Assembly (NCBI GenBank): GCA_013399695.1
Contig: VXAU01001325.1
Location: forward strand, 443,135-507,134
Source: Formicarius rufipectus
Lineage: Eukaryota; Chordata; Aves; Passeriformes; Formicariidae
Reading direction: 5' to 3'
Length of the DNA: 64,000 bases
Shown here: positions 53,201 through 64,000 of the stretch, piece after piece
How the letters are laid out: each line of letters starts with the position of its first letter
How positions within the stretch are numbered: the stretch's first letter is position 1
Made by a program: the position numbers and the translations under genes
The notes under the pieces: generated by a model
The model's input: only the letters and a program-made list of their open reading frames with translations
What the model was told of the DNA's origin: nothing
Databases searched by the model: none

Positions 53201-53323
53201 GGTTATTGATGGATTTCAGTATAATACTTCTGGAAACAGCCTGTTTCCTGCCACCAACTTCAGGTGACTGCCTTTTGTGAATTTGGGCCTGAATCCTTTG
53301 TAAGAAAGCCCATGCCCTAAAAG
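50221..53323. other. unique AT-rich DNA, no gene seen
   Basis: No supported gene or repeat family. A perfect inverted repeat, ATTGTTTAT / ATAAACAAT with a 6-nt loop, lies at 52041-52064 and holds two opposed forkhead-type cores. On the minus strand a 25-nt interval at 51750-51774 has good splice-like flanks but is too short to support. Confidence 0.45.
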
Positions 53324-53482
53324 CTCCTCTCCTCTCCTCTCCTCTCCTCTCCTCTCCTCTCCTCTCCTCTCCTCTCNNNNNNNNNNNNNNNNNNNNNNNN
53401 NNNNNNNNNNNNNNNNNNNNNNNNNNNNNNNNNNNNNNNNNNNNNNNNNNNCTCTCCTCTCCTCTCCTCTCCACTCCTCTCC
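53324..53482. repeat. (TCCTC)n pentanucleotide satellite containing a gap
   Basis: Perfect pentamer repeats of CTCCT run 53 nt before the gap and resume after it to 53482, with one imperfect unit near the end. The minus strand is GGAGA repeats, hence pure polypurine. True length is unknown because the middle is unresolved. Confidence 0.95.
53377..53451. other. assembly gap (75 N) inside the pentamer repeat
   Basis: Seventy-five N, flanked on both sides by the same pentamer, so the gap is repeat-collapsed sequence rather than missing unique DNA. Confidence 0.98.
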
Positions 53483-54543
53483 GTTTTGCAGTTGGATTGA
53501 AGCTGTTCAGTCATTAGGAATAAAAGATATGGTCTATTTTGTGATTTACTTAGCTGAGCATGTAAGCAGCAGGGTTTTTATGTGAGGAGCTAAAAGAGAA
53601 ATGAAGCATAGAGTGCTGTCATATTTAAGGAATTGCAGCCTATATTTGGGGTGTCTTAGGCTTACCAGCCCCCTAGTTTACAGCATGGTCAGGTCCAGTA
53701 ATCTGAAGACATGCACTAAATCTTTTTGTCTACAGAATCTGAAAGATTTCTGTTTATTGACCAAAATGGAATGAAAAATTTCTTTGATCCTTATCAAAAC
53801 AAGCTCTATCCATGTTAATTCACAAAGTTAGTCCATAAACACTTTTTTAACAGTAAAGGAGGGAGCACACACATAAATATTCATCACAAAAATACTGTGG
53901 GTATAAATTTCTGTAAACATTAATTCCCTAATCATATGAAATTCTCCTTCATGTGAATCCAAAAGAACTATGTCTGGGCAGATACTACCATTTTCTCTTC
54001 CATGAATAGTTGAGTTTTTACAGCAAATTCATTCTGGCTGTATTAATGGCTGTTCTGTATTTTCTTTGTGTCAAAATTCAGACAAATGCTCTTATTGTCC
54101 AGAAAGTTGGCAGAAACATTGAATATTGGAGAAAAAGTGCCATGTGACCTATAATTCCAATCAAAACGAATACTGCCACTCAACAGGGCCAATCCAAAGC
54201 CCACTTTAAGTCAGTGGGAGATTTTCCATCAACTTCAATAGCATTTGGATGAAGTCCATGCTGCATACTGGCAACAAACAGCTCATTCACAAATGACAGA
54301 CCACTGCTTGTTTGCTGAAATTTTGGAATGAATAATTTTGAATAAGGAAGCAAAAATCCTCAAAACTCTAAGCAGCTCATGGGCAATTTGTGCACTCTGA
54401 AAACAGTTGTGTGCATTAGTAAGCTTACTTTGACATAACAAAACTGTAGCAGTGAACAGTGTGGTGGTTGATGCCTAAACTCTGTTAGCATCTGTGATAC
54501 AAAAATTGAGGTTTTGGTTCACTTATCATTCAGTGCTATCTCA
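53483..54543. other. unique AT-rich DNA, no feature seen
   Basis: No gene or repeat family recognised. A TGTGGTGGTT word near 54460 resembles the start of some avian LTRs, but no LTR body follows. Confidence 0.5.
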
Positions 54544-54660
54544 TTTTGGGTTTTGTTTGTTTGTTTTTGTTTGTTTGTTTGTTTTGGGGGTTTTGTGGTG
54601 TTTGTTTGTTGGTTGGTTTTTGTTTTGTTTTTTGTTTGGTTGGTTGGTTTGGTTTGTTTT
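54544..54660 (+). repeat. 117-nt tract of only G and T
   Basis: The plus strand contains no A or C from 54544 to 54660. It is made of TTTG, TTGG and GGGGG-containing units. Such asymmetric tracts can unpair, and if transcribed would be GU-rich RNA, the class bound by CELF and TDP-43 proteins (family knowledge). The open frame over it (54514-54768) is an artefact of having no A, since every stop codon contains A. Confidence 0.95.
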
Positions 54661-54879
54661 CTAGTGGAACTTCAGAACAAGCTTGCAAAAGAAATTATGC
54701 CTCCTGCAGCTGAAAACTATCTAATGCTAGTCTTTCCTCGCACCAGCATCACCAGCAAAGCTCACTGAAGCACTTCTGTTCTTTTGCTTCTGTTTGGTTA
54801 AACTGTTTCCATCCCACTCAATCTTTAAAGCATATAGTTAGTCATTACAAAATTCCAGAAGACAGACTACAGCTAGTGT
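54661..54879. other. unique DNA between the GT tract and the old CR1
   Basis: No feature recognised. Confidence 0.5.
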
Positions 54880-55115
54880 CATGGAGTCCTAGCATATATA
54901 AGGCTGGAAGAAACCTCTTATGTTTTCTGACCAAACACTCATCCCAAAACAGGGCCAGCTTATTCCAGTTCTCTGACAGTAATGTCTGATTCAGTCTTAA
55001 ATATCAATAAAGCTGGAGATTCCACAATCTCTCTAGACATCTTGGTAACCCTGTTCTTATCATGGGTTCTTTCATCGTTTACATTTCCTTTTCCTGATGC
55101 TGAATTATGATGTTC
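54880..55115 (-). mobile_element. old CR1 LINE, 3' part, minus strand (left of SINE)
   Basis: Antisense CR1 3' end: gtcatggagtcctagcat, aaggctggaagaaacctc, tcttaaatatcaataaagc and tggagattccacaatctctc. The last two correspond to CR1 'ttcttaaa(ta)cctccag' and 'tggagattccacaacctccc'. The copy is interrupted at about 55115 by a SINE and continues at 55262. The high divergence marks it as the older element. Confidence 0.82.
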
Positions 55116-55273
55116 ATTACAGAATCATGATTTTCATTACAGAATCACAGAATACCCTGTGTTGGAAGGCACTGACAAGGATCATTGAGTCCAACTCATA
55201 AGTCAATGGCCCATACAGGGACTGAACCCATAACCTTGGTGTTATTAGCACCATTGCTAATTACTGCATCTTC
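55098..55273. repeat. possible diverged target duplication around the SINE
   Basis: The left copy, tgctgaattatgatgttc (55098-55115), and right copy, tgctaattactgcatcttc (55255-55273), align with two small indels and a few mismatches and exactly bracket the SINE. CR1-driven insertions often lack clear duplications, so this is suggestive only. Confidence 0.45.
55116..55254 (-). mobile_element. tRNA-Ile-headed, CR1-tailed SINE (TguSINE1-like)
   Basis: On the minus strand the element starts GGTGCTAATAACACCAAGG and runs through GGGTTCAGTCCC and TGTATGGGCCA. This is the anticodon arm (AAT anticodon), box B and acceptor 3' part of tRNA-Ile (55207-55253). The sequence then changes to GAGTTGGACTCAATGATCC and TTCCAACACAGGG, ending ATTCTGTGATTCTG, which is a CR1 3' tail (55137-55200). 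This fusion is the layout of the passerine SINE family TguSINE1, mobilised by CR1 machinery. The D-arm and box A are absent, so the copy is 5'-truncated. The tail contains a duplicated ttcattacagaatca. Imperfect flanking copies at 55098-55115 and 55255-55273 look like a diverged target duplication. Confidence 0.82.
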
Positions 55274-55620
55274 TGCCTGTGACCTTTTGTCCTATCACTA
55301 TGTATGTAGAAGGTGATTCTGGCTTTTTTTCCACAACTTCCCATTAGGTCACTGAAGATCTGCAGGACCTCAGTCTTCTCTCTTTAAGGCTTTCTGTTTA
55401 TGTCATGTTCTTCAGTTGCCTAATTTTCTGATGGCTTTCCACTATATCAGGAGCTTGTAATTGGATACTGTATTCCAAAAGCAGTCTCTCAAGTGCTGAA
55501 CAGAGTGGAAAAACAATCTGCTGGCAGTGCTTATACTGTTCTTGAAACTCATGAGGTTCCTGTCAGGCTGTCGAGATCCCTCATATCTCTCCACCCTAAA
55601 TAGGGCATCAGAATGCAGCC
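55262..55620 (-). mobile_element. old CR1 LINE, upstream part, minus strand (right of SINE)
   Basis: Continuation of the element at 54880-55115. Antisense CR1 words follow in the expected order: gaccttttgtcctatcac, ggacctcagtcttctctc, tactgtattccaaaagcagt, ctctcaagtgctgaacagag and tggaaaaacaatc. CR1 has 'gcttcttgtcctatc', 'cctctcagtcttctc', 'acacagtattcgaggtg' and 'cagtgccgagtacagggg'. The two halves together cover one CR1 copy split by the SINE. Similarity fades near 55620; it may extend to about 55740. Confidence 0.75.
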
Positions 55621-58600
55621 AAGTAAAGCAAATGGCATATTTTCTCCTGATGAAGACCATATGGGATCCATTTATTGCTGGTTACATGGTTAGATTCTGC
55701 CAGAAAATGATACCTGCTTTCTGTCTAGCTTTTTGTTGTTGATTGCCAGGTCACAAGGTCTTCACCAGTGAAAAATAGGCAATAATATGGCAACAAAGTC
55801 CTCTAATGTCGAAAGCAGCTTAGCAGATTCTGATGTGTCTACTGATACACTGTGCCAAGAGTAATTATATCTTCAAATAACTTGCTTGTTACCTGTAAGA
55901 GCTGCTAAAAAACCTTCTGATTCTGGCCTCTTAGGTATTTTTGTGCATTTTCCATTTAAAGATTATCTAGCTTGCTTTGCCAAACCCTAGTGTTTATATC
56001 AAAAAGGACTTACCAACTTTGTCCATATATGCGTGCAAGAAATATTGCAGTTTCAGCTTTCCTGTGAGTAGGTACTGCAGCAATGCTGAAAAGATTTAGA
56101 ACTCTGCACTCTCTTGCCTCTTTAATAGTCTTTCCTGGGCTGATCTCTTTTTGGGATGAAGAGGAATATTATATTGAATAAAACAATAAACTCAAAACAT
56201 TACCTTAAAGGTCAGTGGTGGGGAGGGGAAGAACTTGCAGTTCATCTGTTTTAAGAGTTAATCAGATTTGCAGATGTGACGACCACAACTTCATTTTAGA
56301 CTGATTTTAGAAGCTGGCTGAAGTTTATGAGATTACTTTTGCTGTCATTGAATTAGGAGAAAACTTATGAAATTCTTTAAAAAGCCTAGACATATTCTTG
56401 AACTGCTCACTTTGTAAAGCTTTGTCAGTCAAAGTTGAAAATAAGATTCGTTGATAACAAAACCAAAGGGTGCCATATTCTTCTGAGTTGATTATTTCTC
56501 CACTATATCTGATATGCTATGTTTTGGAAGGTTACAGCCTGCTGTGAATCTAGACTTTTGCCTAGTGTGTATATTATGTAGCGAGTAAAAAGTTGGGCAT
56601 TTTCTTGTACTGAAAAGTATAATTTGAAGTACTCTTGAGTTGGAAAGTCTGGGTTTACACTTGTATCAACATTGTTTACCTCAGAACTGTTTAAAATATA
56701 ATAAATTCACTTGCTTTGGGTAGAGAGAACTATTTCCTAGTGATGATTGTTTATTTTGCTCACACTCATGAAAACGGTAAAGAAACCAAAGGCTACGATT
56801 CACAGAGAATTAAACTTTGCATTTTGTCTAACTACTGTATCAACTTACTTGCTTTCTTGCTATTTTTTGGACTAATTGCTTTCTTAAAAATCTAGTGCCT
56901 CTCTTCTTCCTTCAAAACCAGATATTAAATAATGTGATTTTGGGAGGCAAATTCTTTTTCCTTTACTTTGAAAGTAGTATTTTACTTTTAAAGACATGTG
57001 TTGGCTGGTAATTTCACTTTCTTTTCTGTGGAATGCCACTGTCACAATTTATGAGGTTTCTGCTTTATTTCAATGTTTCCTGACTGTCCTGACAAGTCCC
57101 ATTTTTCTCATACAGATGTGCTTAAAAGCTCTTCTCTTGTGATAAACAGGCTCTAAGGACACCTTTGTATGTAAGTATCACTGCTATTTTTCAGCAGGAT
57201 CTATGTCATTAATTTTGGTGAGATGTCCACATATAATTTGGCTAATTTCAAATGTAGTAGATTGATTGTCTATGGTTTAAGTGTTTTAAAGAGCAACATT
57301 GTTCTACCTTGAAGCATGTGCATGCCATAATTAGTGTTTCTCCCTAAACAAAGATATTTGTCCTAAATCTGGTTATTCATCCCATAATTCTACCAAGTTC
57401 TTGTGATCTTTTCTGTACCACAGCCAACTAATAGTGCATAAGAATTGTTATTGTGGGTAGTTATATCCCCTAATTTCATAATAAACCCCAAACCTATCTG
57501 TCATATTCAGGGTGGGCTAAAGAATCATGACTAAACAGACATGAGCACACTTAAGACAATCAGTTGCAGATGTCTCATTTGCTGGTTTGCTTGTGGACTA
57601 TTCATTGCCCTCTGTTGGATGTAGCTTGGCACTTACTTAGGCAAGATCTGAACAAATCGTGCTGATATCTCAAACATATGAAGAGCAACCCCAAAGGAAG
57701 TGCAACAGGTCCCAGTCAGGTGCATCAGAGAGCTTGTTTTAGGTGCTTAGGCAGAATGCATCCTCTCAAGGCAAAATGAATTACCTTCAAAGAACAATTC
57801 AGAGTACTGAAGAGGATTTGATTCCTCATTGAGGCACTACATAGAACTAGCTTGCACAAAGCTCATCTGGGAAAGAGGCCTGATCTTATTCAAGACGGAA
57901 AAAAACCCACAACAACCCCCACACCACTTTTTTGGAGCCTAAATTCAAGGAGTTAAAACATGAGAACTTTTGGGACAAAAACCAAGTGTTTGCTGATATT
58001 TTTCCTTATTGGTATTATTTTTTTCCGGATCATTTTTGTGAAAGTCAAGCCTACATCTTACCTGTGTACATCAGGAAGGTATGACACAGAATGGAAAGAT
58101 TACTGACTTTCTTAACTGTGTTGTATGTGTTTTTATATTGTCAGTGTTAAAAATATGATCCTAACTTCTCCACTGCATAATGCCTGTGGTTTAGCTCTGC
58201 ACCTTGGTGTCTGTCATCATATACTTGAGGGTTATGTGGCAATAAAAATCCTAGATCTTCAAAACAGAAGATGATCTTCATGCCAAATCTCTCCTCAGTC
58301 CTTACCCCATCTTTCAAAGTTCTTTGCTACTCCCTTGCCAACTTGTCTTTTAACATAATGAGATGTGATTGAAGAGAGTTACTATTCCCTTCTCCTTCTT
58401 CTCTTCCACACTGTCAAGTACTACCAATGAAGGAGTGAATGTCATGAGATGCTGACTACCTAAGTTAAATTCAGACCTTTTAACAATAACAAGTCTATTA
58501 CATGCAATATTAGATCACTTCCTGTTACACTAGGCAACAGCCTTTTCCAGAAAAAAAAAAACATTTATATTTCCAGCATAAAGAAGTGCACACAACATTT

Positions 58601-61600
58601 TCATTTAGTCTCACGGTATTGCAAGTGCAGCACTAGACTGACAGATGAGCCTACGAAATAACACCTGGCCACCTACCTTAACTCATAAACCAGCAAACTG
58701 TGGGCATTAAAAATGCCATCACCTTGGTCTCCTGGCTTGAGCTGTGAAAACTGTAATTCTTTCAGAGCCAGATCAGTCAGGTTGTATGATGTCAGTTTGC
58801 AGAAAAGGAGACTGTAGCAGGATAGTTTGCCCGTTCTCTTTGCAGACATTCTCGTGCAGAATTTGTGGGTAAAATTAGTATCCCCATAATTAATAGAGTA
58901 GTATAGGTTGGGATATGTGGGATCATATGGGGAATGTGGTACATTAGGAATGTAGACATGCCAAAGCTGTATTTCAGCCTGCTTAAAGAAGAAACAACAA
59001 AAATCTTAAGACATATGAGTCCAACCGCATAGAGGACTGAAGTAATTTGTTTATATTATAGTTATGTCTCTTACAGAATAAAGGTCTGCTTTTACTGCGG
59101 CACAAAAGTTGCTTCAGTGAAATGAATGCACTTTGTTCAGTGTATCTGTGTGGCTGTTTTATCTCCTTTGCACTTTTCCATATTGTGACATCTGCCTTTT
59201 AGATCTCTCTTCCACAGTACATACTGCAACCTGCCACAACAGTTGCTTGTGAGAGAGTTTGCTGAGGTAATTGAGGCCTCTTTTGAAGATTTTGGGAAAT
59301 TCTGAGTTGTATTGGTATCCATATATTTTGTTTTAACTCATCATGAACTTTTACAATTTTCCTTCCTGGAAAAAAAAATCCTATTCTCATTGTCCAAAGT
59401 GAATGCCAGCTTTGAGACACTACTCTCACATCTTCCACTGCCTTAGTCTTTTCTGGAACTGCTGAAAAGCACTGCTGAAGATTTGAGAAGGTGCTGAGTG
59501 AGAAAAATCACTGGTAAAATTAATCATGGCCAAATTATCTCTTGTGTAGACAGAATCCAGCCAAAGGTAGTGTTAACTGAAAGAATTTTGTTGTACCGCT
59601 AATGTCCTTCATTTTGTCTAAGAGAGAACAATAGTAAGAATTCTAGCATGTTTTTCTTTTTTAATTATGTGTAGATGCAGAATCCTGGTAGATTGCATAA
59701 TTTCACTCTTCTTTTTTCCAGATACATTCTTTTAATGCAGAAGAACCTCACATCTCATGTTAGCTATAAACAGTTTTTTTACCTCAGAGCTCATGGCAGT
59801 CCATGTAATGAGTAAGATCTGTCCATGGTCCTCACATAGCCCTATAAAACAACCAGTATGCTCTTGCAAAGAAGTCCTCAATTTTAGCTTTGATGGGCTA
59901 AAAAGAATCTTGTTTTGGGGGCATGTCAGAATGTAAGATGTAGATATAAAAAACATAGGATAATAAGAAGAGAAAACTACATTTGTTTCACTAACAATCA
60001 GAAACAAACAAAGACTCATCAAAAAAGAGAATATTTGTATTGCAAGATACTAAATATCTGGAAAACATGTATTCTAAGCAGTAATAAATCATGCAACCAT
60101 CCAAATTCAAGCAATTCCACATTTCTATATAAAAGAGGTGAACAGGACAGCAGTGGTAGATCAATTTAGGTGCTGAGTAGAAGTATTTGACAATAATATT
60201 CCAGCCTCCAGATTTTCAGTTTAGTGTAAAATAAGAGCATCCCTAGGGCTGGAGTTTTAACGTTCATTATCGCTTCTAATGTACAGCAGTATGTTTAAAA
60301 CTCAGCTCCATTGGTGTCAAGAATCTTCTTTAGTTTTGCTTCAGTTTATATTAAGAAAGATGAAACATTTTTATATCCTAAAACAATGATTTTATACTAG
60401 TGGACGTGTATCCTACCTTTTGACTCTGACAAGGCTATCTAACTGAAAAATGAGGAAACACATAGTCCAGAGCTGCCTATCTAATTCCTTGTTGCTTTCT
60501 TTCTGTTTCTGACAAATCTTTCTAAAGTTGAGGTGATTTTCCTGTGTATAACTGTCAACAGTCTGAATTGTTCTTTTCCTTGGACTTCTATCTGTGCTTC
60601 TCCACAAAGTTATGAAGTGTTATAACTTTGTTTATAATGTACTGGTTTGCATTCAATAGTTTTCTGGAAGTTTTACTTATTTAATTGTCACTTTGAACTG
60701 CCTTATATTTTGTCTGGGCATGTTTGGATGATGACTGGCTTAACCAAAAAAAAAACAAAACCCAAACCTCAATTAACTACACATTTTTTCTCTTACCAAA
60801 GAGACAGGTAAGAAAAGAATCAGAAAGTATGAGGAAAGGAAAAAGCAAGCTCTACTTATAAGCATTATTCTTTTTAGTTGTTTCGTGCCACTCCACCCAA
60901 GCTGCTGATTCTAGTGGTGAAAATCCACCTCGTGACTGTTTACGTTCTTCTGAAGAGTTTTTGAAAACTGCCTCTGAAGTATGTCATTTACTAACTCTAC
61001 CAATTTGCCTTTTATGGTACAACTGCTTGCTGAGTTCCCTCCTGCACCAATAAGCGAGAACAAAGCTGCAGTTTGAGTCATTCTTCACAAAAAAAGGAAG
61101 AAATTATATTGAGAATCTTGTTGAATTGAATTAGAACAAAAACCTATTTATTGACATTCCTAAGTGATCTGAAGGATTAATTAGTGAGAAAATGGTGTAT
61201 AGAAATTATAAATAAGAGAAAGGCTTCATTTCAGCTTATAGGCTATAATACTTTTATTTCCACTTCTGAAAGACGCTTCTGTAAGGAATTAACCTTTGTA
61301 TTGACATTTTCAATCCACAAATAGGTTTTAGGTTACACTTAAATGAGGCTTCCATTGCTGACTCTGGAATTTAACTAGTGAATGAGCAATTCAGCAGAAA
61401 TTCGTAAACATGAATGTTACAAGTCCCTGGTATCATATTCTTGTTAGAAAAACCTCAGTAATTATAATTTCTCCAGAACATTTTTTCCATAATTGACCTT
61501 TAAAATCATGACAAGAGAACAAAGCATTGGCTGACATTTAAGGTGAAATAGGAGGATTTCCTCATATTTTATTACTAAGTTTGTTTTTTCTTTTATTTCA

Positions 61601-61708
61601 GACTATGGGAAGAATAATTTGAGTCTGTTTTTAATCAACTGGCATCAACATGGAAAACTACCAAGGGTGCCACTACAATGGAAGTGGAAACTGTTTGTTT
61701 CCCTTTGG
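55621..61708. other. unique AT-rich DNA, no gene seen
   Basis: About 6 kb with no supported gene, RNA or repeat family apart from small homopolymers. Splice-like pairs (for example acceptor before 57115, donor gtaagtatc at 57171) enclose stretches closed in all three frames. Open frames up to 96 codons (59732-60022) lack motifs. Confidence 0.45.
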
Positions 61709-61727
61709 AAAAAAAAAAAAAAAAAAA
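61709..61727. repeat. A19 homopolymer
   Basis: Nineteen consecutive A after unique sequence that itself follows an acceptor-like ttcttttatttcag near 61602. No polyadenylation signal or target duplication is present, so a retroposed tail is not supported. Confidence 0.9.
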
Positions 61728-62714
61728 TCACACCAAAACCCAACATAATAATTTATAATTTTCAGACAGGCATTCAGGGAATGATATGATAGCTGTGATC
61801 TACTCTTTTCATAGCCTTAGAATTGCTCCATCCATCTGTGTGCCTATATAGGATGAAAGGAGACTACATGGCTCAGTTTTGTGCCTTCCAGTTGTATTTA
61901 CTCATTTTCTTTTGGGAAATAGTCTGTTCTAGGGGATTCCCAGATTCAGTGCTCTTGTCCAAGGACAGTGTAAGAGAAAACTGGAAGTAAAAATTGTTGT
62001 GACAGGTTTGGCAGAAAGTATGAATGTTTAGTCCTGGGTCTGAGATCACAGGTAAAACTACTATTTTGTGTAACAGCATTAATTATATGTGCTATCAAAA
62101 TCTCATTTATAGGACTCTCAGTCATAAAACCAACTCACAAGTTATTTCCTATTAATCCAGTTCTCAGTGTCTGGGCTGTCAGTGAACATAGGCAGGAAAT
62201 AAATCACCTAAACAGTCCGTGTGGAATGAGTTGAAGAATAAAAGCATGCAACAATAAAAATAGTAGTCTAAAGATCTCAGCAAAAGAACAAGATTTAAGA
62301 GTACAGTTAGTTGATGGTTACTTAGACAAAACCCAGTAAATTAGCAACCATAAATAACAGAACAGTTACTGGCTTTGTAATAATGTCCTGTAACACAATT
62401 TCAGAGGCAATGGTTTGCTATTATTACCTCCAATGACCAGACTCTATAAAGAAAAAACTCTGAAAAGCAGACTATACCTATAAATTTAATGAAGCACATT
62501 GAGTCTACAAACACACATCGGAAATGCAAATTGCCATTTCATGTATAGTAAAACAAGGAAAACAGAGGACACTCAAGGCAAAAGAGTGAATCCAAAGCTA
62601 AAACCTAAGAGACTGAAGCTTATTATGGCTCTCCTTCTTACCTGTCTCACGGACACCACATGTTGCCACCTGAGCTTGGAGATAATGCTAATTAACACAC
62701 AGAAGCTCATTTAT
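61728..62714. other. unique AT-rich DNA, no feature seen
   Basis: No gene or repeat family recognised. Confidence 0.5.
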
Positions 62715-62752
62715 TCCTAGAGGTCTTTTCCAACCTAAATTATTCTATGATT
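62715..62752 (+). mobile_element. 38-bp CR1 3' tip, severely 5'-truncated
   Basis: The string tcctagaggtcttttccaac and then ctaaattattctatgatt reproduces the last bases of CR1, including the terminal attctatgatt unit. No CR1 sequence precedes it and a T run follows. It is either an extreme 5' truncation of a CR1 insertion or the surviving tail of an eroded copy. Confidence 0.65.
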
Positions 62753-64000
62753 TTTTTTTTTCTGGAGCTTACCAGTTAAATTTCATTCTTGAAGGTGGGC
62801 CTGTACGTGCACATATGTGTGTGGTAAGCTTTCATATGTTTTGCTGTCCTCAGAGGATTTTAGGTATTGCAGGTCCTAGTTGCAGATTCTTCACCCTTTA
62901 ACTCACGCTGTGCCAGCCATTATTTTTTCTGCTAGGAGTTTCCACCTTGTGGTGCCCACAAATGGCTACATCTTTCACAGCAGGTTTGACAACCTTCCAA
63001 AATCAAGATTTTTTCTTCCAAAAGAATTTAGCATCTCCCTGGATTGGAGATGTGGCTAGAAAAATGGGTCATATTAACCCTTCCAGATGTTTTCAGTTCA
63101 GAGGCTCACTTGATGGCTTATAAGAAGCCTCAGTTTCTTTTTTTTTCTTTTTTTTTCTTTTTTTTTTAATGATGTATGAAGCTCCCTGCCTTGATTTATG
63201 TGATAAAGTGATACTGTCTATGATGGCTATTTGAGTGAAACACTCCTGTATATCAGCTGAGGTGGCTCAAAGCATGGAGCCACGTTCTGAGAAGCAGATG
63301 GGGCATGAGGGCTGTAGGAAATGCACCCTGTCCTGGGGATGCTGAGCAGTGCTATACTGCCAGTTCTGCTCTGGGATCTGACCATGTCAGGTGTGTAGAG
63401 TGAGGGGGTCTGTGCCTGGGAAAAAAGGCTGCAATCTATCCCAGGAAACACCAGGTGTTTCACAACTGAAAGAGAGGCCTGAAAGAGGAGATGGGAAGAA
63501 AAAGATCTGCTCCCATGGAGAAGATCTTGCTCTTCAAGAAAACCTTACAGGAAGTTACAACTCAGAGAAACTACAGATCCAGCAGCACCTTGCAAGGTCT
63601 TACCTGACAGACTGATGCACTTACCAAGACTGATTTTCTGGGCCATGCTTCTCCCTTAATATGTTTTAGTCAATGTTTCAAAACATGGCTATCATCCTCT
63701 AGGTACATTCAGTAATGGTGATGTCTCACTGAAATGTGCTGATGATCTCACTTGGTAACCACAGATCATACAGCAGGAGAGCTGCCCAAGTTGAGCTTCC
63801 CTAGGTTTAAATGGAATCCTATGGAATAAGGAAACAGTTGATGTAAAATAGCTATGTGCCTTTCCCTCTGCATTTGAGACATTACATAAACAGATGGTTT
63901 CAATAGGGATAATGTAGTAGTTCTGGATGTATTTACCAGTGTCCTTTACTGGCAAGGAGTGCATGTTTATACTATGTGCATGTGATCCCCAGAATGGCAA
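62753..64000. other. unique DNA to window end, one T-rich simple repeat
   Basis: A (T8C)n simple repeat lies at 63134-63167. The interval 63240-63620 is somewhat richer in G and C and has short open frames on both strands without recognisable motifs. A minus-strand frame runs off the window end (63692-64000, 102 codons) and is not recognised. Confidence 0.45.

Noticed and set aside
53187..53514. Minus-strand frames with repeating RGEE units
   Set aside because: They are produced by the pentamer satellite and its gap.
54455..54480. TGTGGTGGTT word like the start of some avian LTRs
   Set aside because: No LTR body, terminus or target duplication follows.
55207..55253. Possible functional tRNA-Ile gene
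   Set aside because: Only the anticodon-to-acceptor part is present, the D-arm and box A are missing, and it runs straight into a CR1 tail. It is a SINE head.
57115..57170. Acceptor/donor pair with gtaagtatc
   Set aside because: All three phases contain stops and no partner exon is visible.
1..64000. CRISPR array, operon, phage or plasmid features
   Set aside because: No regularly spaced repeats, ribosome-binding sites or tightly packed genes. The sequence is vertebrate in texture.

Overview
The window reads as nuclear DNA from a bird, most likely a songbird relative (order Passeriformes). The clade call rests on its mobile elements. There are several chicken-repeat-1 (CR1) LINE fragments, ancient MIR-type SINE remnants, and a solo endogenous-retrovirus LTR with a clean 5-bp target duplication. 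There is also a tRNA-Ile-headed, CR1-tailed SINE of the kind known from passerines (TguSINE1-like). The DNA is mostly AT-rich, with runs of N marking assembly gaps. I see no bacterial or organellar gene organisation.

I find no protein-coding gene I can support. The open frames are short, carry no recognisable domains, and many fall inside repeats, gaps or homopolymer tracts. The window is best read as intergenic (gene-desert) or deep intronic. Two short stretches have convincing splice-site pairs (22631-22675 and 50114-50220) and are offered only as weak exon candidates.

Layout. 1-1.4 kb: unique DNA, then a 995-bp solo LTR (404-1398) flanked by CATGC. 1.4-18.1 kb: unique AT-rich DNA with two short tandem duplications, an (AC)n microsatellite and a MIR-like remnant. 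18.1-19.5 kb: an old minus-strand CR1, then a 203-bp gap. 19.5-31.9 kb: unique DNA with a second MIR remnant, one candidate exon, and a 1.2-kb minus-strand run of open frames. 32.0-32.5 kb: a GC-rich minus-strand LTR-like element. 32.5-42 kb: unique DNA with a (TG)n run and a roughly 680-bp minus-strand CR1. 42.66-42.92 kb: a 235-nt uninterrupted pyrimidine tract ending in (TTC)21 and followed by (AAT)n. 43-53 kb: unique DNA with a plus-strand CR1 3' end (47.6-47.9 kb) and a candidate exon. 53.3-53.5 kb: a (TCCTC)n satellite containing a gap. 54.5-55.6 kb: a 117-nt tract of only G and T, then an old CR1 interrupted by the younger SINE. 55.6-64 kb: unique DNA with one 38-bp CR1 tip.

There is no operon or pathway to describe. 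The biological content is a layered record of retroelement insertions plus several repeat tracts prone to unusual DNA structure. I did not find a convincing undescribed system. The strongest items for follow-up are the nested SINE-in-CR1, the long GAA/TTC tract and the GT-only tract.
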